A stretch of 64,000 nt of DNA from Halochromatium glycolicum (GTDB lineage: Bacteria > Pseudomonadota > Gammaproteobacteria > Chromatiales > Chromatiaceae), in contig NZ_NRSJ01000010.1 of NCBI RefSeq assembly GCF_016584085.1, positions 50,502 to 114,501 of the forward strand, read 5' to 3'. How positions within the stretch are numbered: the first letter of the stretch is position 1; every line of letters starts with the position of its first letter. Both the position numbers and the translations under genes were made by a program. Shown here piece after piece: positions 9,462-18,752 of this stretch. A model generated the notes under the pieces. The model was not told the origin of the DNA and searched no databases. It was given only the letters and a program-made list of their open reading frames with translations.

Positions 9462-10038
9462 ATGGATTACCCGCCCCACCGGTGCAGCCTCGGCTTCGCC
9501 AACGAGCCGTTCGAGCCGGGCGTGCATGTCTGCCACATCTACAGCGAGGATGACGAGCGCCTGAGCGCCATCCTGAAGTTCCTCTTGACGGGGCTTCAGG
9601 GTGGCGAGCGCTCGAGCTGCTTCTCGGAGCACTGCGACGAGCAGGCCGTCGCCGACGAGCTCGCCCGTCATGGTCTGTCCTATCCCGAATGACCGCTTCG
9701 GGCACCTCGTCGGCGATGCGGTGCTGAAGGAGGTCACGCGCCGGCTCGGCGCCAGGGTTCGCCAGAACGATCTCCTCGCCCGTTGGGGCGGCGAGGAGTT
9801 CATCCTGGCGCTGCCCGGGACGGACCAGAGCGGTGCCTTGCAGCTCGCCGAGGCCCTGCTCCAAGACATCGGACAGCGACCGTTCGAGACCGTGGGCCGC
9901 GTGACCCTTAGTATCGGGCTCGCCCTCTGGCGCCCCGGCGAGTCCTGCGCCCACTGGATCAGCCGAGCCGATAACGCGCTCTACGAGGCCAAGCGCGGCG
10001 GCCGCAATCAGGTTCATACTGCCAAGGACACCGGCTGA
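9462..10038 (+). pseudogene. Decayed MEDS-GGDEF signalling gene (internal deletion and frame change)
   Basis: The 5' part, from a well-placed ATG at 9462 (AGGAGGTTCC upstream), encodes the start of a MEDS sensory domain, with the signature GVHVCHIYSEDDERLS, and stops at 9692. The 3' part, in the next frame from about 9687 to 10038, encodes only the C-terminal half of a GGDEF domain (NDRFGHLVGDAVLKEV, RWGGEEFILALP, ADNALYEAKRGGRN). The junction lies at about 9680-9690. The rest of MEDS and the first half of GGDEF, roughly 150 codons by comparison with intact relatives, are gone. The remnant stop overlaps the start of the next gene, so the ancestral gene was probably coupled to it. Confidence 0.8.
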
Positions 10039-13000
10039 TGGATGCCCAGCCCGCAGCCGCTCAGGATGCATCGATGAGATCCCACCGGCAACTCCGCGAA
10101 GCCCTCCGCTATGCCCGGGTCGGCTATTGGACGCTCGACGCCCAGACGCAGACCGCGCACTGGTCCGCGGAGATCTATCGCATCTTCGGCCTCGAGCCAG
10201 AGACGCCGGCCGGACCGGAGACGCTGCGCCGGCTCTTGCAGCCCGCCGACGCCGAGATGGTGCTCGGCTCGCTGGAGCACAGTTGCGCCACCGGCGTCGA
10301 GCACAACCTCGATTATCGAATCCGGCGCCCCGACGGCACGCAACGCTGGGTCACCTGCCGGGCCAAGGCGGTCTGGGACGAGGCGGGCAAGGTGAGTGGC
10401 CTGGAGGGGTTTCTGCAGGACATCACCGAGCGCCAAGAGGCCGCCGAACTTCAGCAGGCAGCCGAGCGCGAGGCCCGCGAATCGGCGGCGCTCTTCACCA
10501 CTGCCTTCCAGGCGGCCGGCACCATGCTCACCATCAGCTCGCTCGACGAGGGCGTCTACGAGCATGTGAACGACGCCTTCGTGGAGAGGACCGGCTACGC
10601 CCGGGAGGCCGCCATCGGCGTGCGCTCGGTGGACCTCGGCTTTATCTCGGAGGCGCAACGGCAGCACCTGATCGAGATCCTGCAGTCCGATGGGCGAATC
10701 AGGGACCTGGAGCTGCGGCTCACCCGGCAGGACGGGCGCTCGATCGACTGTCTCTACAACGGCGAGGTAATCGAGGTCGGTGGTATCCGGAAGCTGTTGT
10801 CGATCGCTCAAGACATCACCCCGCTCAAGGACTCGCAGCGGGCATTGCAGGCAAGTGAGGAGCGCTTCGCGCTGGCCATGCGCGGCAGCAACGACGGCGT
10901 CTTCGATTGGGATCTCGAGACCAATCGGGTCTACTACTCGCCGCGTTGGAAAGCGATGCTCGGCTACGCCGACGACGAGCTCGAGAACACCCTGGATACC
11001 TGGGAGCGGCTGGTGGCGCCCGACGACCGGCTCGCCAGTTGGCGCATGCTGCAGGACTACATGGAGGGCAAGCGCGATGACTTCACCACCGAGTTTCGGA
11101 TGCGGCACAAAGACGGGCACTGGGTCGAGGTGCTCTCCCGGGCCTATCTGGCGCGGGACGCCGATGGCAAGCCGGCGCGCGTGGTCGGCACCCATGTCGA
11201 CATCACCGAGCGCAAGCGCTCTCAGCGCCAGATCGAGGCCGAGCGCGCCCGCGCCGAGCAATATCTTCGGGTCGCCGGCAGCATTCTCTTGGCGCTCGAC
11301 CGCGAGGGGCGCATCACCCTGATCAACCCCAAGGGCTGCGAGGTCATTGGGCTCGCCGAGTCCGAGCTGCTCGGCCGCGACTGGATCACCGGCTTCATTC
11401 CCGAGGCCGAGCGAGACGCGGTCGCATCCATCCTCGCGCATCTGCTGCAGGACGACGGCCAGGCCTCGGAGTACGTCGAAGGGCACCTGCTCACGGCCCA
11501 GGGCGACGAGCGCCTGATCGCCTGGCACAATCGGGTCGTCCGTGATGCCGAGGGTCGGCCCACCGGCACCCTCTCCTCCGGCGAGGATGTGACCGAGCAG
11601 CGCGCCGCCGAGCAGGCACTACAGGAGGAGCGACGCTTCCTGCAAGACATCATCGACGGCATCGAGGACCCGATCCTGGTCGTCGATCGTGATCGCCGCA
11701 TCCGCCGCATGAACCGCAGCGCGCAAGGGAAGGCCGCCGATATGGGCATGCTCGCGGGCGATCTGCGCTGTTATCAGTTGATCTACCAGAGCGATGCGCC
11801 CTGTCATGAAACCCTGCGCAGTTGCCCGATGACGAACGTGCTGCGCTCCGGCAAGCCGTCCAAGGTGATGCATCAAGTGCTCGGCGCCGACGGCCGCGAG
11901 CACACCCACGAGTTCGCCGCCACCCCGCTGCGGGGCAGGCACGGCACCATCGATGGCATCATCGAGATCTCGCGCGACATCACCGATCAGATCGAGCTCC
12001 TGGAGGCCCTGCACGCCAAGGATCTACGCTATGCCCACCTAGCGCAGCACGACCCCCTCACCGAGCTTCCCAACCGCTTCCTGTTCTCCGACCGGCTGAG
12101 CCAGGCCGTTCAGTTGGCACAGCGCAGCCACGCAAAGCTGGCCGTGCTCTTCATCGATCTCGACCAGTTCAAGCAGATCAACGACAGCTTCGACCACAGC
12201 CACGGCGATGCCGTGCTCGTCGCCTTGGCGCGCCGGCTCGAGGGGCTGATCCGCGGCGCCGATACCCTCGCGCGCATGGGCGGCGATGAGTTCAGCATCA
12301 TCCTCAGCACCATCCAGCACGACGAAGATGCCGCCAAGGTCGCGCGCGAGGTGCTGGCGCTGTTCCAGCAGCCCTTCGAGGTCCACGGCCACCGGCTCTT
12401 CCTCGGCGCCAGCATCGGCATCAGCCTGCATCCCGAGCACGGCGACAACGGCGAGGACCTGATCCGCAACGCCGACGCCGCCCTGTTTCGCGCCAAGGCC
12501 GAGGGCCGCAACAACTTCCAATACTACTCGCAAGACCTCACCGCCAAGGCCTTCGAGCGCATCCTGCTGGAATCCAGCCTGCACGATGCCATCGCCAATC
12601 AGGAGCTGGTGCTCTACTACCAGCCGCAGCTGCACCTACCCAGCGGCAAGCCCTGTGGGGTCGAGGCCTTGCTCCGCTGGCGACACCCCAGCATGGGCCT
12701 GATTGCGCCGGACCGCTTCATCCCGTTGGCCGAGTCTACCGGGCTGATCGTGCCGATCGGCGAATGGGTGCTGCGCGAGGCCTGTGCCCAGATGCGGCAC
12801 TGGCTGCGGTCCGAGCAGCTTCCCGCCGACGCCACCATGGCGGTGAACCTCTCGACGCGCCAGCTCGCGCATGACGACCTGGTCGACAGGGTGCAGCAGG
12901 CCTTGGCGTCAGCCGGGCTTGCCGCCGTCAACCTGGAGCTCGAGATCACCGAAAGCAGCCTCATGGCCTCACCAGACGAGTCGGCGATGCGCCTGCGTCA

Positions 13001-13340
13001 GCTTCGCGACCTCGGCGTCAAGCTGGGGATGGACGATTTCGGCACCGGCTATTCCTCGCTCAGCTACCTCAAGCAACTGCCGCTGACCAAGCTCAAGATC
13101 GATCGCTCGTTCGTCTCCGACATCCCGGAGGACGCCAACGACGCGGCGATCACCCAGGCCATCATTGGGCTCGGCAAGAGCCTGGCGCTCGAGATCTTGG
13201 CCGAGGGAATCGAGACCGAGGTTCAGCGCGACTTCTTGCTCGACGAGGGCTGCGAGCAGGGCCAAGGCTATCTCTTCGCCAAGCCCCTGCCCGTCTCAGA
13301 GCTCGAGCGATTCCTCGCCGCGTTAGCTGCAAGGCCGTAA
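10038..13340 (+). CDS. Multi-PAS GGDEF-EAL cyclic-di-GMP protein
   Basis: Predicted cytoplasmic c-di-GMP enzyme of 1100 residues with no obvious membrane segment. About five PAS/PAC modules occupy residues ~15-640, each PAC ending in a DITE/DVTE-type sequence (QDITERQEAA, HVDITERKRS, EDVTEQRAAE, RDITDQIELL). A GGDEF domain follows with an intact MGGDEF motif near residue 749, then an EAL domain with GVEALLRWRHP near residue 874, TESSL and DDFGTGYSSLSYL. Both catalytic motifs look intact, so it may make or degrade c-di-GMP. The last PAS contains clustered cysteines (CYQLIYQSDAPC, RSCPM). It starts inside the stop of the preceding GGDEF remnant. Confidence 0.92.
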   Translation: MDAQPAAAQDASMRSHRQLREALRYARVGYWTLDAQTQTAHWSAEIYRIFGLEPETPAGPETLRRLLQPADAEMVLGSLEHSCATGVEHNLDYRIRRPDGTQRWVTCRAKAVWDEAGKVSGLEGFLQDITERQEAAELQQAAEREARESAALFTTAFQAAGTMLTISSLDEGVYEHVNDAFVERTGYAREAAIGVRSVDLGFISEAQRQHLIEILQSDGRIRDLELRLTRQDGRSIDCLYNGEVIEVGGIRKLLSIAQDITPLKDSQRALQASEERFALAMRGSNDGVFDWDLETNRVYYSPRWKAMLGYADDELENTLDTWERLVAPDDRLASWRMLQDYMEGKRDDFTTEFRMRHKDGHWVEVLSRAYLARDADGKPARVVGTHVDITERKRSQRQIEAERARAEQYLRVAGSILLALDREGRITLINPKGCEVIGLAESELLGRDWITGFIPEAERDAVASILAHLLQDDGQASEYVEGHLLTAQGDERLIAWHNRVVRDAEGRPTGTLSSGEDVTEQRAAEQALQEERRFLQDIIDGIEDPILVVDRDRRIRRMNRSAQGKAADMGMLAGDLRCYQLIYQSDAPCHETLRSCPMTNVLRSGKPSKVMHQVLGADGREHTHEFAATPLRGRHGTIDGIIEISRDITDQIELLEALHAKDLRYAHLAQHDPLTELPNRFLFSDRLSQAVQLAQRSHAKLAVLFIDLDQFKQINDSFDHSHGDAVLVALARRLEGLIRGADTLARMGGDEFSIILSTIQHDEDAAKVAREVLALFQQPFEVHGHRLFLGASIGISLHPEHGDNGEDLIRNADAALFRAKAEGRNNFQYYSQDLTAKAFERILLESSLHDAIANQELVLYYQPQLHLPSGKPCGVEALLRWRHPSMGLIAPDRFIPLAESTGLIVPIGEWVLREACAQMRHWLRSEQLPADATMAVNLSTRQLAHDDLVDRVQQALASAGLAAVNLELEITESSLMASPDESAMRLRQLRDLGVKLGMDDFGTGYSSLSYLKQLPLTKLKIDRSFVSDIPEDANDAAITQAIIGLGKSLALEILAEGIETEVQRDFLLDEGCEQGQGYLFAKPLPVSELERFLAALAARP

Positions 13341-13423
13341 CGCCCTGAGCGTGCAGCGATCGCTAACCCAACCCTCAAACTTTGAGACGAGGCCGGTACA
13401 CCAAGAACCGCGCCGCCAGCCGC

Positions 13424-13996
13424 TCAGACCTGCTGGCGCACCCACATCAGGGTCGGTGTCTCGTCGTCGCTGAGCGTCTTCGGGATCAGCAGCATCCCGC
13501 CGTCAAAGCGCCAGGCAAGCACGGTCCGCTCGCCGACGATGTCCTGTCGCGGTTGGCCATAGCGCGTCTTGAGCTCGTCGATCAGCAGCGCATGCCAACG
13601 CTCGCGGTAATCGAGCCGCATCGCGTTGAGCCCGACACCCTTCTCGCTACCGTCCTCGTCATTGCCACCGACATCCTTCCAGTAGAGCTCGACCCGCCGC
13701 GCCGGAATACCGTTGAATGAGCCGATCTGGGCCGCGCAGCGTCGCTCACCCAGCGCATGGCGGCCATCGTCACAGTCGAACTCGACACGAGAGAATTGGT
13801 CGAGCAGGAACGCCTCGTCCAGGCCCGGGCGCAGATTCTCAACCGCCAGGTTGAACGGCTGATGGCCGAGCAGATGCAGCAGGAAGAGATCGCTGCGGCG
13901 CTTGCCGTCCTCGGTCAGCACCAGCCAGATGAACGGGCCGGCGACGACGCAGATCGCGAGGAACAGCTTGTAGCTCTTCGGCAACTTCAGATTCAT
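13424..13996 (-). CDS. Membrane-anchored hypothetical protein
   Basis: A 190-residue protein with one N-terminal hydrophobic segment (about residues 9-26, LFLAICVVAGPFIWLVL) and a soluble remainder presumably in the periplasm. The start at MNLKLPKSYK (13996) is chosen because it overlaps the stop of the upstream PEBP-type gene (ATGA) and gives a compact anchor; the open frame continues upstream with unlikely composition. Two cysteines (FDCDDG, RRCAAQ) lie 13 residues apart and could form a disulfide. I do not recognise a family. Co-transcribed with the PEBP gene. Confidence 0.65.
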   Translation of the reverse strand: MNLKLPKSYKLFLAICVVAGPFIWLVLTEDGKRRSDLFLLHLLGHQPFNLAVENLRPGLDEAFLLDQFSRVEFDCDDGRHALGERRCAAQIGSFNGIPARRVELYWKDVGGNDEDGSEKGVGLNAMRLDYRERWHALLIDELKTRYGQPRQDIVGERTVLAWRFDGGMLLIPKTLSDDETPTLMWVRQQV

Positions 13997-14463
13997 CGGG
14001 CGTAGGTGCCGATCAGGGTCGCTTGCTCGAGCACATGACCGCGCATTGCCCGTTCCAGATCCGACTTGGTGGGTCGCAACAGGCCGTTCAGCACCGTATC
14101 GAGCGCATAGAGCTTGTGAAAATACCGATGGCGGCCGATCGGGGGGCATGGACCACCATAGGCGGTGCGGCGCCAATCGTTGATCCCCTCTCCGACAGGC
14201 TCGGCGAGGGTCGCCGGCTCGAATGCCTCAGGCAAGCCCTGGAGCGTCGGCGGCAGGTTGTAGAGCACCCAGTGCACATAGGTCATCTTCGGCGCGGCCG
14301 GATCGGGAGCGTCCGGGTCATCGACGATCAGCGCCAGACTCTTGGTCCCCTCGGGCACCCCGTCCCATTCCAACGGTGGCGAGCGATCATCGCCATCACA
14401 GCTGTACTGAACCGGAATCGCTGCACCCTCCGAAAAGGCGCTGGATCGAATGGCTAAAGGCAT
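13993..14463 (-). CDS. YbhB/YbcL family PEBP-like protein
   Basis: Member of the phosphatidylethanolamine-binding protein / Raf-kinase-inhibitor-like superfamily; biochemical role in bacteria uncertain. The sequence shows the family core: YSCDGDDRSPPLEW, the ligand-pocket DPDAPDP motif, and VHWVLYNLP. About 156 residues from MPLAIRSSAF, the usual bacterial length; an ATG two codons upstream (14469) is equally possible. No signal peptide, so cytoplasmic. It overlaps the next gene downstream by the ATGA arrangement. Confidence 0.9.
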   Translation of the reverse strand: MPLAIRSSAFSEGAAIPVQYSCDGDDRSPPLEWDGVPEGTKSLALIVDDPDAPDPAAPKMTYVHWVLYNLPPTLQGLPEAFEPATLAEPVGEGINDWRRTAYGGPCPPIGRHRYFHKLYALDTVLNGLLRPTKSDLERAMRGHVLEQATLIGTYAR

Positions 14464-14469
14464 GACCAC

Positions 14470-14903
14470 CTCTGTTCGCTCATCAAATCGACTGTTGCGC
14501 AGGAACCGCGATTATTCGCGATCGAAGCGAAAAAATCAGTACGCCATCAGCTTCCGCCAGGTGCTAACAGGGTCCTGCCGAGGTTCCGCGCCCGCTGGCA
14601 CGGCCTAGCAGGCTGTCGGGCTTCCAGAGACAACCCACTGATAAGTAAAGATTTTCATTTTTCGGCAGAAAACAATTTCTTTCTTAATCAGAAAGTTACG
14701 CCGATACCCTGACCGCCTGCTAGAGCAGTCTGGGGCCGAATTGTTCGACCGGCGTTCTGCACCGACGACCCTGCGACGGCAAGACACCTTCCGTGCCTCA
14801 TCAGCGCCAACGATATGCGAAAATCGGCAAGCCGCGCAGCACCCGGTATCTGATGCCATTGCTGCAAGGCAATGCGTTGCCATGGCACGGTCGGTCAGAT
14901 GCA
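14470..14903. other. Intergenic region with AT-rich patch
   Basis: Gap between the divergent PEBP and HAD genes. It contains an AT-rich segment at about 14638-14697, including a short inverted pair (CTTTCT-n5-AGAAAG near 14669), which may hold promoters. Open frames here have poor composition and I see no gene. Confidence 0.4.
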
Positions 14904-15638
14904 ATGTTTACCAACGAACGCCTCGTCATCCTAGACGCCGATGGAACCACCATCGACGCCTTTCGCGCCATCGAGAAGACCTTCGCTCATCACGGCATGG
15001 ATATCGGGCCACTGGCGCGCTTCCAGAAACGCCGCAACCTGTTCAAGTATCTCGGCGGTTTCAAGGAGATGCCGCAGAATCTCAGACGACAGATCGGCCC
15101 GGGGCGCCGGACCAAGATCATCGCGACCCTGACCGAGGTCTATCGGGAAGAGGCCAGCATGTTCGATGGGATCGAGACACTGATGCGCCGACTTGCGACC
15201 GCCGACGATGTCAGGGTCGGGATCGTGACCCGGAATATCACGATCGAACCGCTCGCGACCCTGACCCGACTCTTCGAGCGGCACGGCATCGAGCCCGACC
15301 TGTTGGACTTTCTGGTACACCTGCCGCTCAGCGAGAACAAGCTGGCCTACTTCCGCCAGACCCGCGAGCGCTTCGGCATCAACCCGGCCTGCTCCTTCGC
15401 TTGCGGCGATGAAGCCAAGGACTTTCGTGCCGCCGTCAACTCGGGCATGCACCCGTTCATGGTCTCCTATGGCTTCGAGGATTTCGAGCGGTTGCACGAC
15501 AAGCACGAGATCCCGGTCGAGGTGATCTCGCGCTCGCCCGATGAGCTCGCCTGGCGCGTCCTGCACGCGCTGCGGCTCGAGCCGATTCCGCTGCGGCCGA
15601 CCGCCGCTGCCGATCTGGACGCGGTGGCAGCCGAGTGA
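14904..15638 (+). CDS. HAD-superfamily hydrolase
   Basis: Predicted phosphatase of the haloacid dehalogenase fold, substrate unknown. From MFTNERLVIL the protein has 244 residues, with motif I LDADGTTID near residue 10 (the DxD nucleophile and acid/base), a motif II-like VGIVTRN, and the acidic motif IV in ACGDEAKDFRAA. A helical cap lies between motifs I and II. An in-frame ATG at 14793 would add 37 residues of unlikely composition, so 14904 is preferred. A GC hairpin (CGAGTCCG/CGGACTCG, 15648-15670) just after the stop may be a terminator, although no T-run follows. Confidence 0.82.
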   Translation: MFTNERLVILDADGTTIDAFRAIEKTFAHHGMDIGPLARFQKRRNLFKYLGGFKEMPQNLRRQIGPGRRTKIIATLTEVYREEASMFDGIETLMRRLATADDVRVGIVTRNITIEPLATLTRLFERHGIEPDLLDFLVHLPLSENKLAYFRQTRERFGINPACSFACGDEAKDFRAAVNSGMHPFMVSYGFEDFERLHDKHEIPVEVISRSPDELAWRVLHALRLEPIPLRPTAAADLDAVAAE

Positions 15639-15680
15639 GCCCGGGGGCGAGTCCGTCTCGCCCGGACTCGATGACCGTCC

Positions 15681-15839
15681 TAACGTTGATGGCAATGGGC
15701 CACCCCGGACGATGAATGTCGCGTGATTCACGGTACCGTTTATGGCACGGCGCCACGCCGGAAGATGAACTTCGCGTGATTTACGGTACCGTTTATGGCA
15801 CGGCGCCACACCGGAAGATGAACTTCGCGTGATTCACGG
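15681..15839. repeat. 53-bp repeat, three tandem units
   Basis: Three head-to-tail 53-bp units at 15681-15733, 15734-15786 and 15787-15839. The second and third differ at only two positions; the first is more diverged. Each contains an ATGGCAmnGsG(C)CCAC block and ends in GATTCACGG or GATTTACGG. The same unit occurs twice at 24174-24279 and once, slightly shortened, at 55624-55674. Open frames through it reflect the repeat only. Confidence 0.92.
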
Positions 15840-16006
15840 TAAGCGACCGAGAGTGTCGAAGGGAGCGGTATCCAGCAAGGCACAACCACGCGGAATCAGT
15901 GTTCCGTTCAAACGAGCCGCAATCCAGGGGGCGTCGCGCTGCGCGTGCGATGGGGGCCGTGGCGGCCGGCACCCAGGGATGAGCATCGAGTGGCTGCAAA
16001 ACCTCA

Positions 16007-16067
16007 GTCAACCCAGGCTGTTGCCTGATCTGCGCAGCGGCCGACTGCTGCCTCGAGTGCAAGACAG
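16007..16067 (-). repeat. Dispersed ~60-bp intergenic repeat, copy 1
   Basis: Read on the minus strand this stretch (core GTCGGCCGCTGCGCAGA and GGGTTGACTG) aligns with 37494-37555, differing at about a dozen positions. It lies immediately upstream of another shared block (GCAAGACAGCGGAAATCCCG, 16057-16076) that recurs in opposite orientation near 31491-31515. Role unknown. Confidence 0.65.
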
Positions 16068-16111
16068 CGGAAATCCCGAGACCGATTGTCGCCGCCCGCA
16101 ATGGTCGTGAG

Positions 16112-16181
16112 GTAGGAGCCCGCTTGCGGGCGATCTTTGCCGCCGCGAGCGCGGTCTGGTCGCCCGCAAGCGGGCTCCTAC
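16112..16181. repeat. REPIN-like inverted repeat, copy 1
   Basis: A 21-bp sequence starting GTAGGAGCCCGCTTGCGGG (16112-16132) and its exact reverse complement (16161-16181) flank a 28-bp spacer. Each arm also contains its own short hairpin (CCCGC-n2-GCGGG). This is the organisation of REP doublets mobilised by RAYT transposases. A second copy lies at 31121-31190, and similarity continues into the flanks. No RAYT gene is in the window. Confidence 0.85.
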
Positions 16182-16284
16182 AGCGCTGAGAGCCCAGGTG
16201 GCAGGACCCGGTGGCAGGAAAAGGGCCTCGGTACGTCTGACGCGATGCACGAGTCAACTGCCGTTTCGTGTTTCAACGGCTCGA

Positions 16285-17136
16285 TCAGGCGGAACGTCCA
16301 GCCCCCGATTGAGCGCCAGAGCGGGCATAGGCGAGCAGCAATAGCACCAGTCCGACGACCAGCATCGGGATGGTCAACAGCTGCCCCATCGTCAACCAGT
16401 CGAACGCCAGATAGCCGATATGGGCATCAGGCATGCGGACGAACTCAACACTGAACCGGAACAGGCCGTAGAGTAGCAAGAACATCCCCGAGACGGCCAT
16501 CATCGGGCGCGGACGACTGGAGAATGCCCAGAGCAGGACGAACAGCACCAGCCCCTCGAGGGTGGCCTCATAGAGCTGTGACGCATGCAGCGGGACACTC
16601 CATTGGGCATCGGGCGGCAGACCGGCGCAGACGTCAGGGAAACGATCGCAGGGCAGGCGCATCCCCCAAGGGAGCGTCGTCGGATGGCCCCAGAGCTCGC
16701 CGTTGATGAAGTTGCCGATCCGCCCAGCCAAGAGTCCCGGAGGGATCAGCGGCGCAACGAAATCGCTGACCTGGAAGAAGCGCATCCCGTGTTTGCGCGC
16801 AAACAGCCACATCGACAGGAGCACGCCGATCAGGCCGCCGTGGAAGGACATCCCACCTTCCCAGACCTTCAGTAGATTGAGCGGATTCGCCAGGATCTGG
16901 TCGAAGCCGTAGAACAGCATGTAGCCCAGTCGGCCACCCGCGATCACGCCGATCACGCAGTAGAACACGACATCGTCCACCATCTCGGCCGTCCAGGCCG
17001 AGCCGGGTCGCGACGCGCGCCAACGCGCCAGCGCCCAGCCCGCGATGAAGCCGAGCAGATACATCAGCCCATACCAATGGACCGCGAGCGGCCCGATGAC
17101 GAAGGCGACCGGATCGATGTCAGGGTAGTGCAGCAT
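16285..17136 (-). CDS. lgt: Prolipoprotein diacylglyceryl transferase
   Basis: Inner-membrane enzyme that transfers diacylglycerol from phosphatidylglycerol to the lipobox cysteine of prolipoproteins. From [10 protein letters not shown] the product has 283 residues and about seven hydrophobic segments. It contains the Lgt signature [13 protein letters not shown] and the essential [11 protein letters not shown] region near residue 20. The longer open frame to 17253 adds 39 unlikely residues. It is divergent from the TldD-type gene. The DUF3299 lipoprotein encoded at 31.6 kb would be a client. Confidence 0.94.
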   Translation of the reverse strand: MLHYPDIDPVAFVIGPLAVHWYGLMYLLGFIAGWALARWRASRPGSAWTAEMVDDVVFYCVIGVIAGGRLGYMLFYGFDQILANPLNLLKVWEGGMSFHGGLIGVLLSMWLFARKHGMRFFQVSDFVAPLIPPGLLAGRIGNFINGELWGHPTTLPWGMRLPCDRFPDVCAGLPPDAQWSVPLHASQLYEATLEGLVLFVLLWAFSSRPRPMMAVSGMFLLLYGLFRFSVEFVRMPDAHIGYLAFDWLTMGQLLTIPMLVVGLVLLLLAYARSGAQSGAGRSA

Positions 17137-17309
17137 GGGCGCGGATGGTATCACGCAAGCACTGCAGCAGGATGACAGGTGAGACTTACTCGACGCACGA
17201 GACGCCAGGCACTGTGGCCGACGGACCTGGGATTCCTTCCGGACATCGCCCACCTAGTAAGATGCTGATTGGTACAGTTGTCCAGTTCGGCGTGATTCAG
17301 GGTAGCAAG

Positions 17310-18752
17310 ATGATCCATCTCGATCGCATCGCCAATGCCTTCACCGCGTCCGCACCGCGCGCCGACTACTGGACCCTGCGCCTGGTCGATACGACCGGCG
17401 AGCTGGTCAACGTCCGCGATGAGGTCGCCGAGCCGAGCAGCCTGTGGCGCTCCCAGGGCGCGATGATCACGCTGATCGCCGAGGGCGGTCTGGGCTATGC
17501 GGCGACCGGCGACCTCAGCCCAAGCGGCCTCGCGCAAGCGACCGGGCGCGCTCGGGAGCTGGCCGCGCTGCACGCAGAGCGCGGCCTGTTCGATGCCCGC
17601 CTCTATCCGCGCACCGCAGTGCGCGCCGAGTACGAGACGGAAGTCGCCGAGCCCTGGTCGGCCTGGTCACTCGACGACAAGCTCGGGCTGCTGTTCGACA
17701 GCTGCCGACAGATGGACCTGGGCGAGCCCATCGTCGAGCGCGACGCCTGGCTCAGCCACCGCCGGACTGAGCAGCTCTTGGTCAGCGCCGACGGCGCTGC
17801 GATCCGGCAGTGCTGGGAGCATGTGCACGGCGGCCTCGCGGCGACAGCCCATCTTGCTGGTCAGACGCAGACCCGACATGGAGGCGGTGCGCTCATGCCG
17901 CGCCAAGGCGGACTGGAGCGCATCGCCGCCGCCCGTCTCCGCGAGGACGGCGAGCGCGTCGCCGAGGAGGCGATCGCGCTGGCGCAAGCGCCCGAGTGCC
18001 CACAGGACCGGCGCGATCTGGTGCTGATGCCGAATCAGATGGTCTTGCAGATCCACGAGTCGATCGGCCATCCGCTCGAGCTCGACCGCATCCTCGGCGA
18101 CGAGCGCAACTATGCCGGCCTGAGCTTCGTCACGCCCCAAATGTTCGGCCGCTATCGATACGGCTCGCCGCTGCTCAATGTCACCTTCGACCCGACCCTG
18201 ACCAACGAGCTCGCCAGCTGCGTTGCCGATGATGAAGGCACCATCGCCACGCGCGCCCACCTGATCCGCAACGGCCTGCTCGAGCGCCCGCTCGGCGGCG
18301 CGCTGTCCCAGGCGCGCTCCGGGCTCGCCGGCACCGCGAGCGCGCGGGCCTGCGACTGGGACCGCCCGCCGATCGACCGGATGACCAATATCAACCTCGA
18401 GCCCGGCCGGGACTCGTTGGAGGGACTGATCGGCCGCGTCGAGCGCGGCGTATTGATTGACACCAACCGGTCCTGGTCGATCGACGACAGCCGCAACAAA
18501 TTCCAGTTCGGCTGCGAGCTTGGGCGGCTGATCGAGGATGGTGAGCTCAATGGGTTGGTCCGCAACCCTGGTTATCGAGGCATCTCGGCCACGTTCTGGC
18601 GCAGTCTCGACGGCGTCGGCGCGCCCGATACCGTTGAGGTGGGCGGCGTTCGCAACTGTGGTAAAGGCGAGCCGAACCAGTCCGTCTATGTCGGTCACGC
18701 CTCACCACCCTGTCTCTTTCGCGATGTCGAGGTCTTCGGAGGTGGCCTATGA
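17310..18752 (+). CDS. TldD-type metalloprotease subunit
   Basis: Catalytic half of a TldD/TldE-type heterodimeric zinc protease, a family that cleaves unfolded peptides (E. coli TldD/E matures microcin B17 and degrades the antitoxin CcdA). The 480-residue product from MIHLDRIANA keeps the metal-binding motif HESIGHPLE near residue 249. It also keeps the C-terminal RNCGKGEPNQSV segment near residue 448, whose cysteine is a TldD ligand. It overlaps the TldE-type gene by ATGA. The adjacent arrangement of both subunits differs from E. coli, where tldD and tldE are unlinked. The substrate is not evident; no precursor peptide was seen nearby. Confidence 0.88.
   Translation: MIHLDRIANAFTASAPRADYWTLRLVDTTGELVNVRDEVAEPSSLWRSQGAMITLIAEGGLGYAATGDLSPSGLAQATGRARELAALHAERGLFDARLYPRTAVRAEYETEVAEPWSAWSLDDKLGLLFDSCRQMDLGEPIVERDAWLSHRRTEQLLVSADGAAIRQCWEHVHGGLAATAHLAGQTQTRHGGGALMPRQGGLERIAAARLREDGERVAEEAIALAQAPECPQDRRDLVLMPNQMVLQIHESIGHPLELDRILGDERNYAGLSFVTPQMFGRYRYGSPLLNVTFDPTLTNELASCVADDEGTIATRAHLIRNGLLERPLGGALSQARSGLAGTASARACDWDRPPIDRMTNINLEPGRDSLEGLIGRVERGVLIDTNRSWSIDDSRNKFQFGCELGRLIEDGELNGLVRNPGYRGISATFWRSLDGVGAPDTVEVGGVRNCGKGEPNQSVYVGHASPPCLFRDVEVFGGGL

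Noticed and set aside
10014..11528. 504-codon minus-strand open frame opposite the GGDEF-EAL gene
   Set aside because: Shadow frame; the plus-strand protein has clear PAS, GGDEF and EAL motifs.
14605..14904. 99-codon minus-strand frame upstream of the HAD gene
   Set aside because: It runs through the AT-rich promoter-like region and lacks a hydrophobic or domain pattern typical of real small proteins.
15681..15839. Tandem 53-bp units as a CRISPR array
   Set aside because: The units are contiguous with no unique spacers and no cas genes are present.
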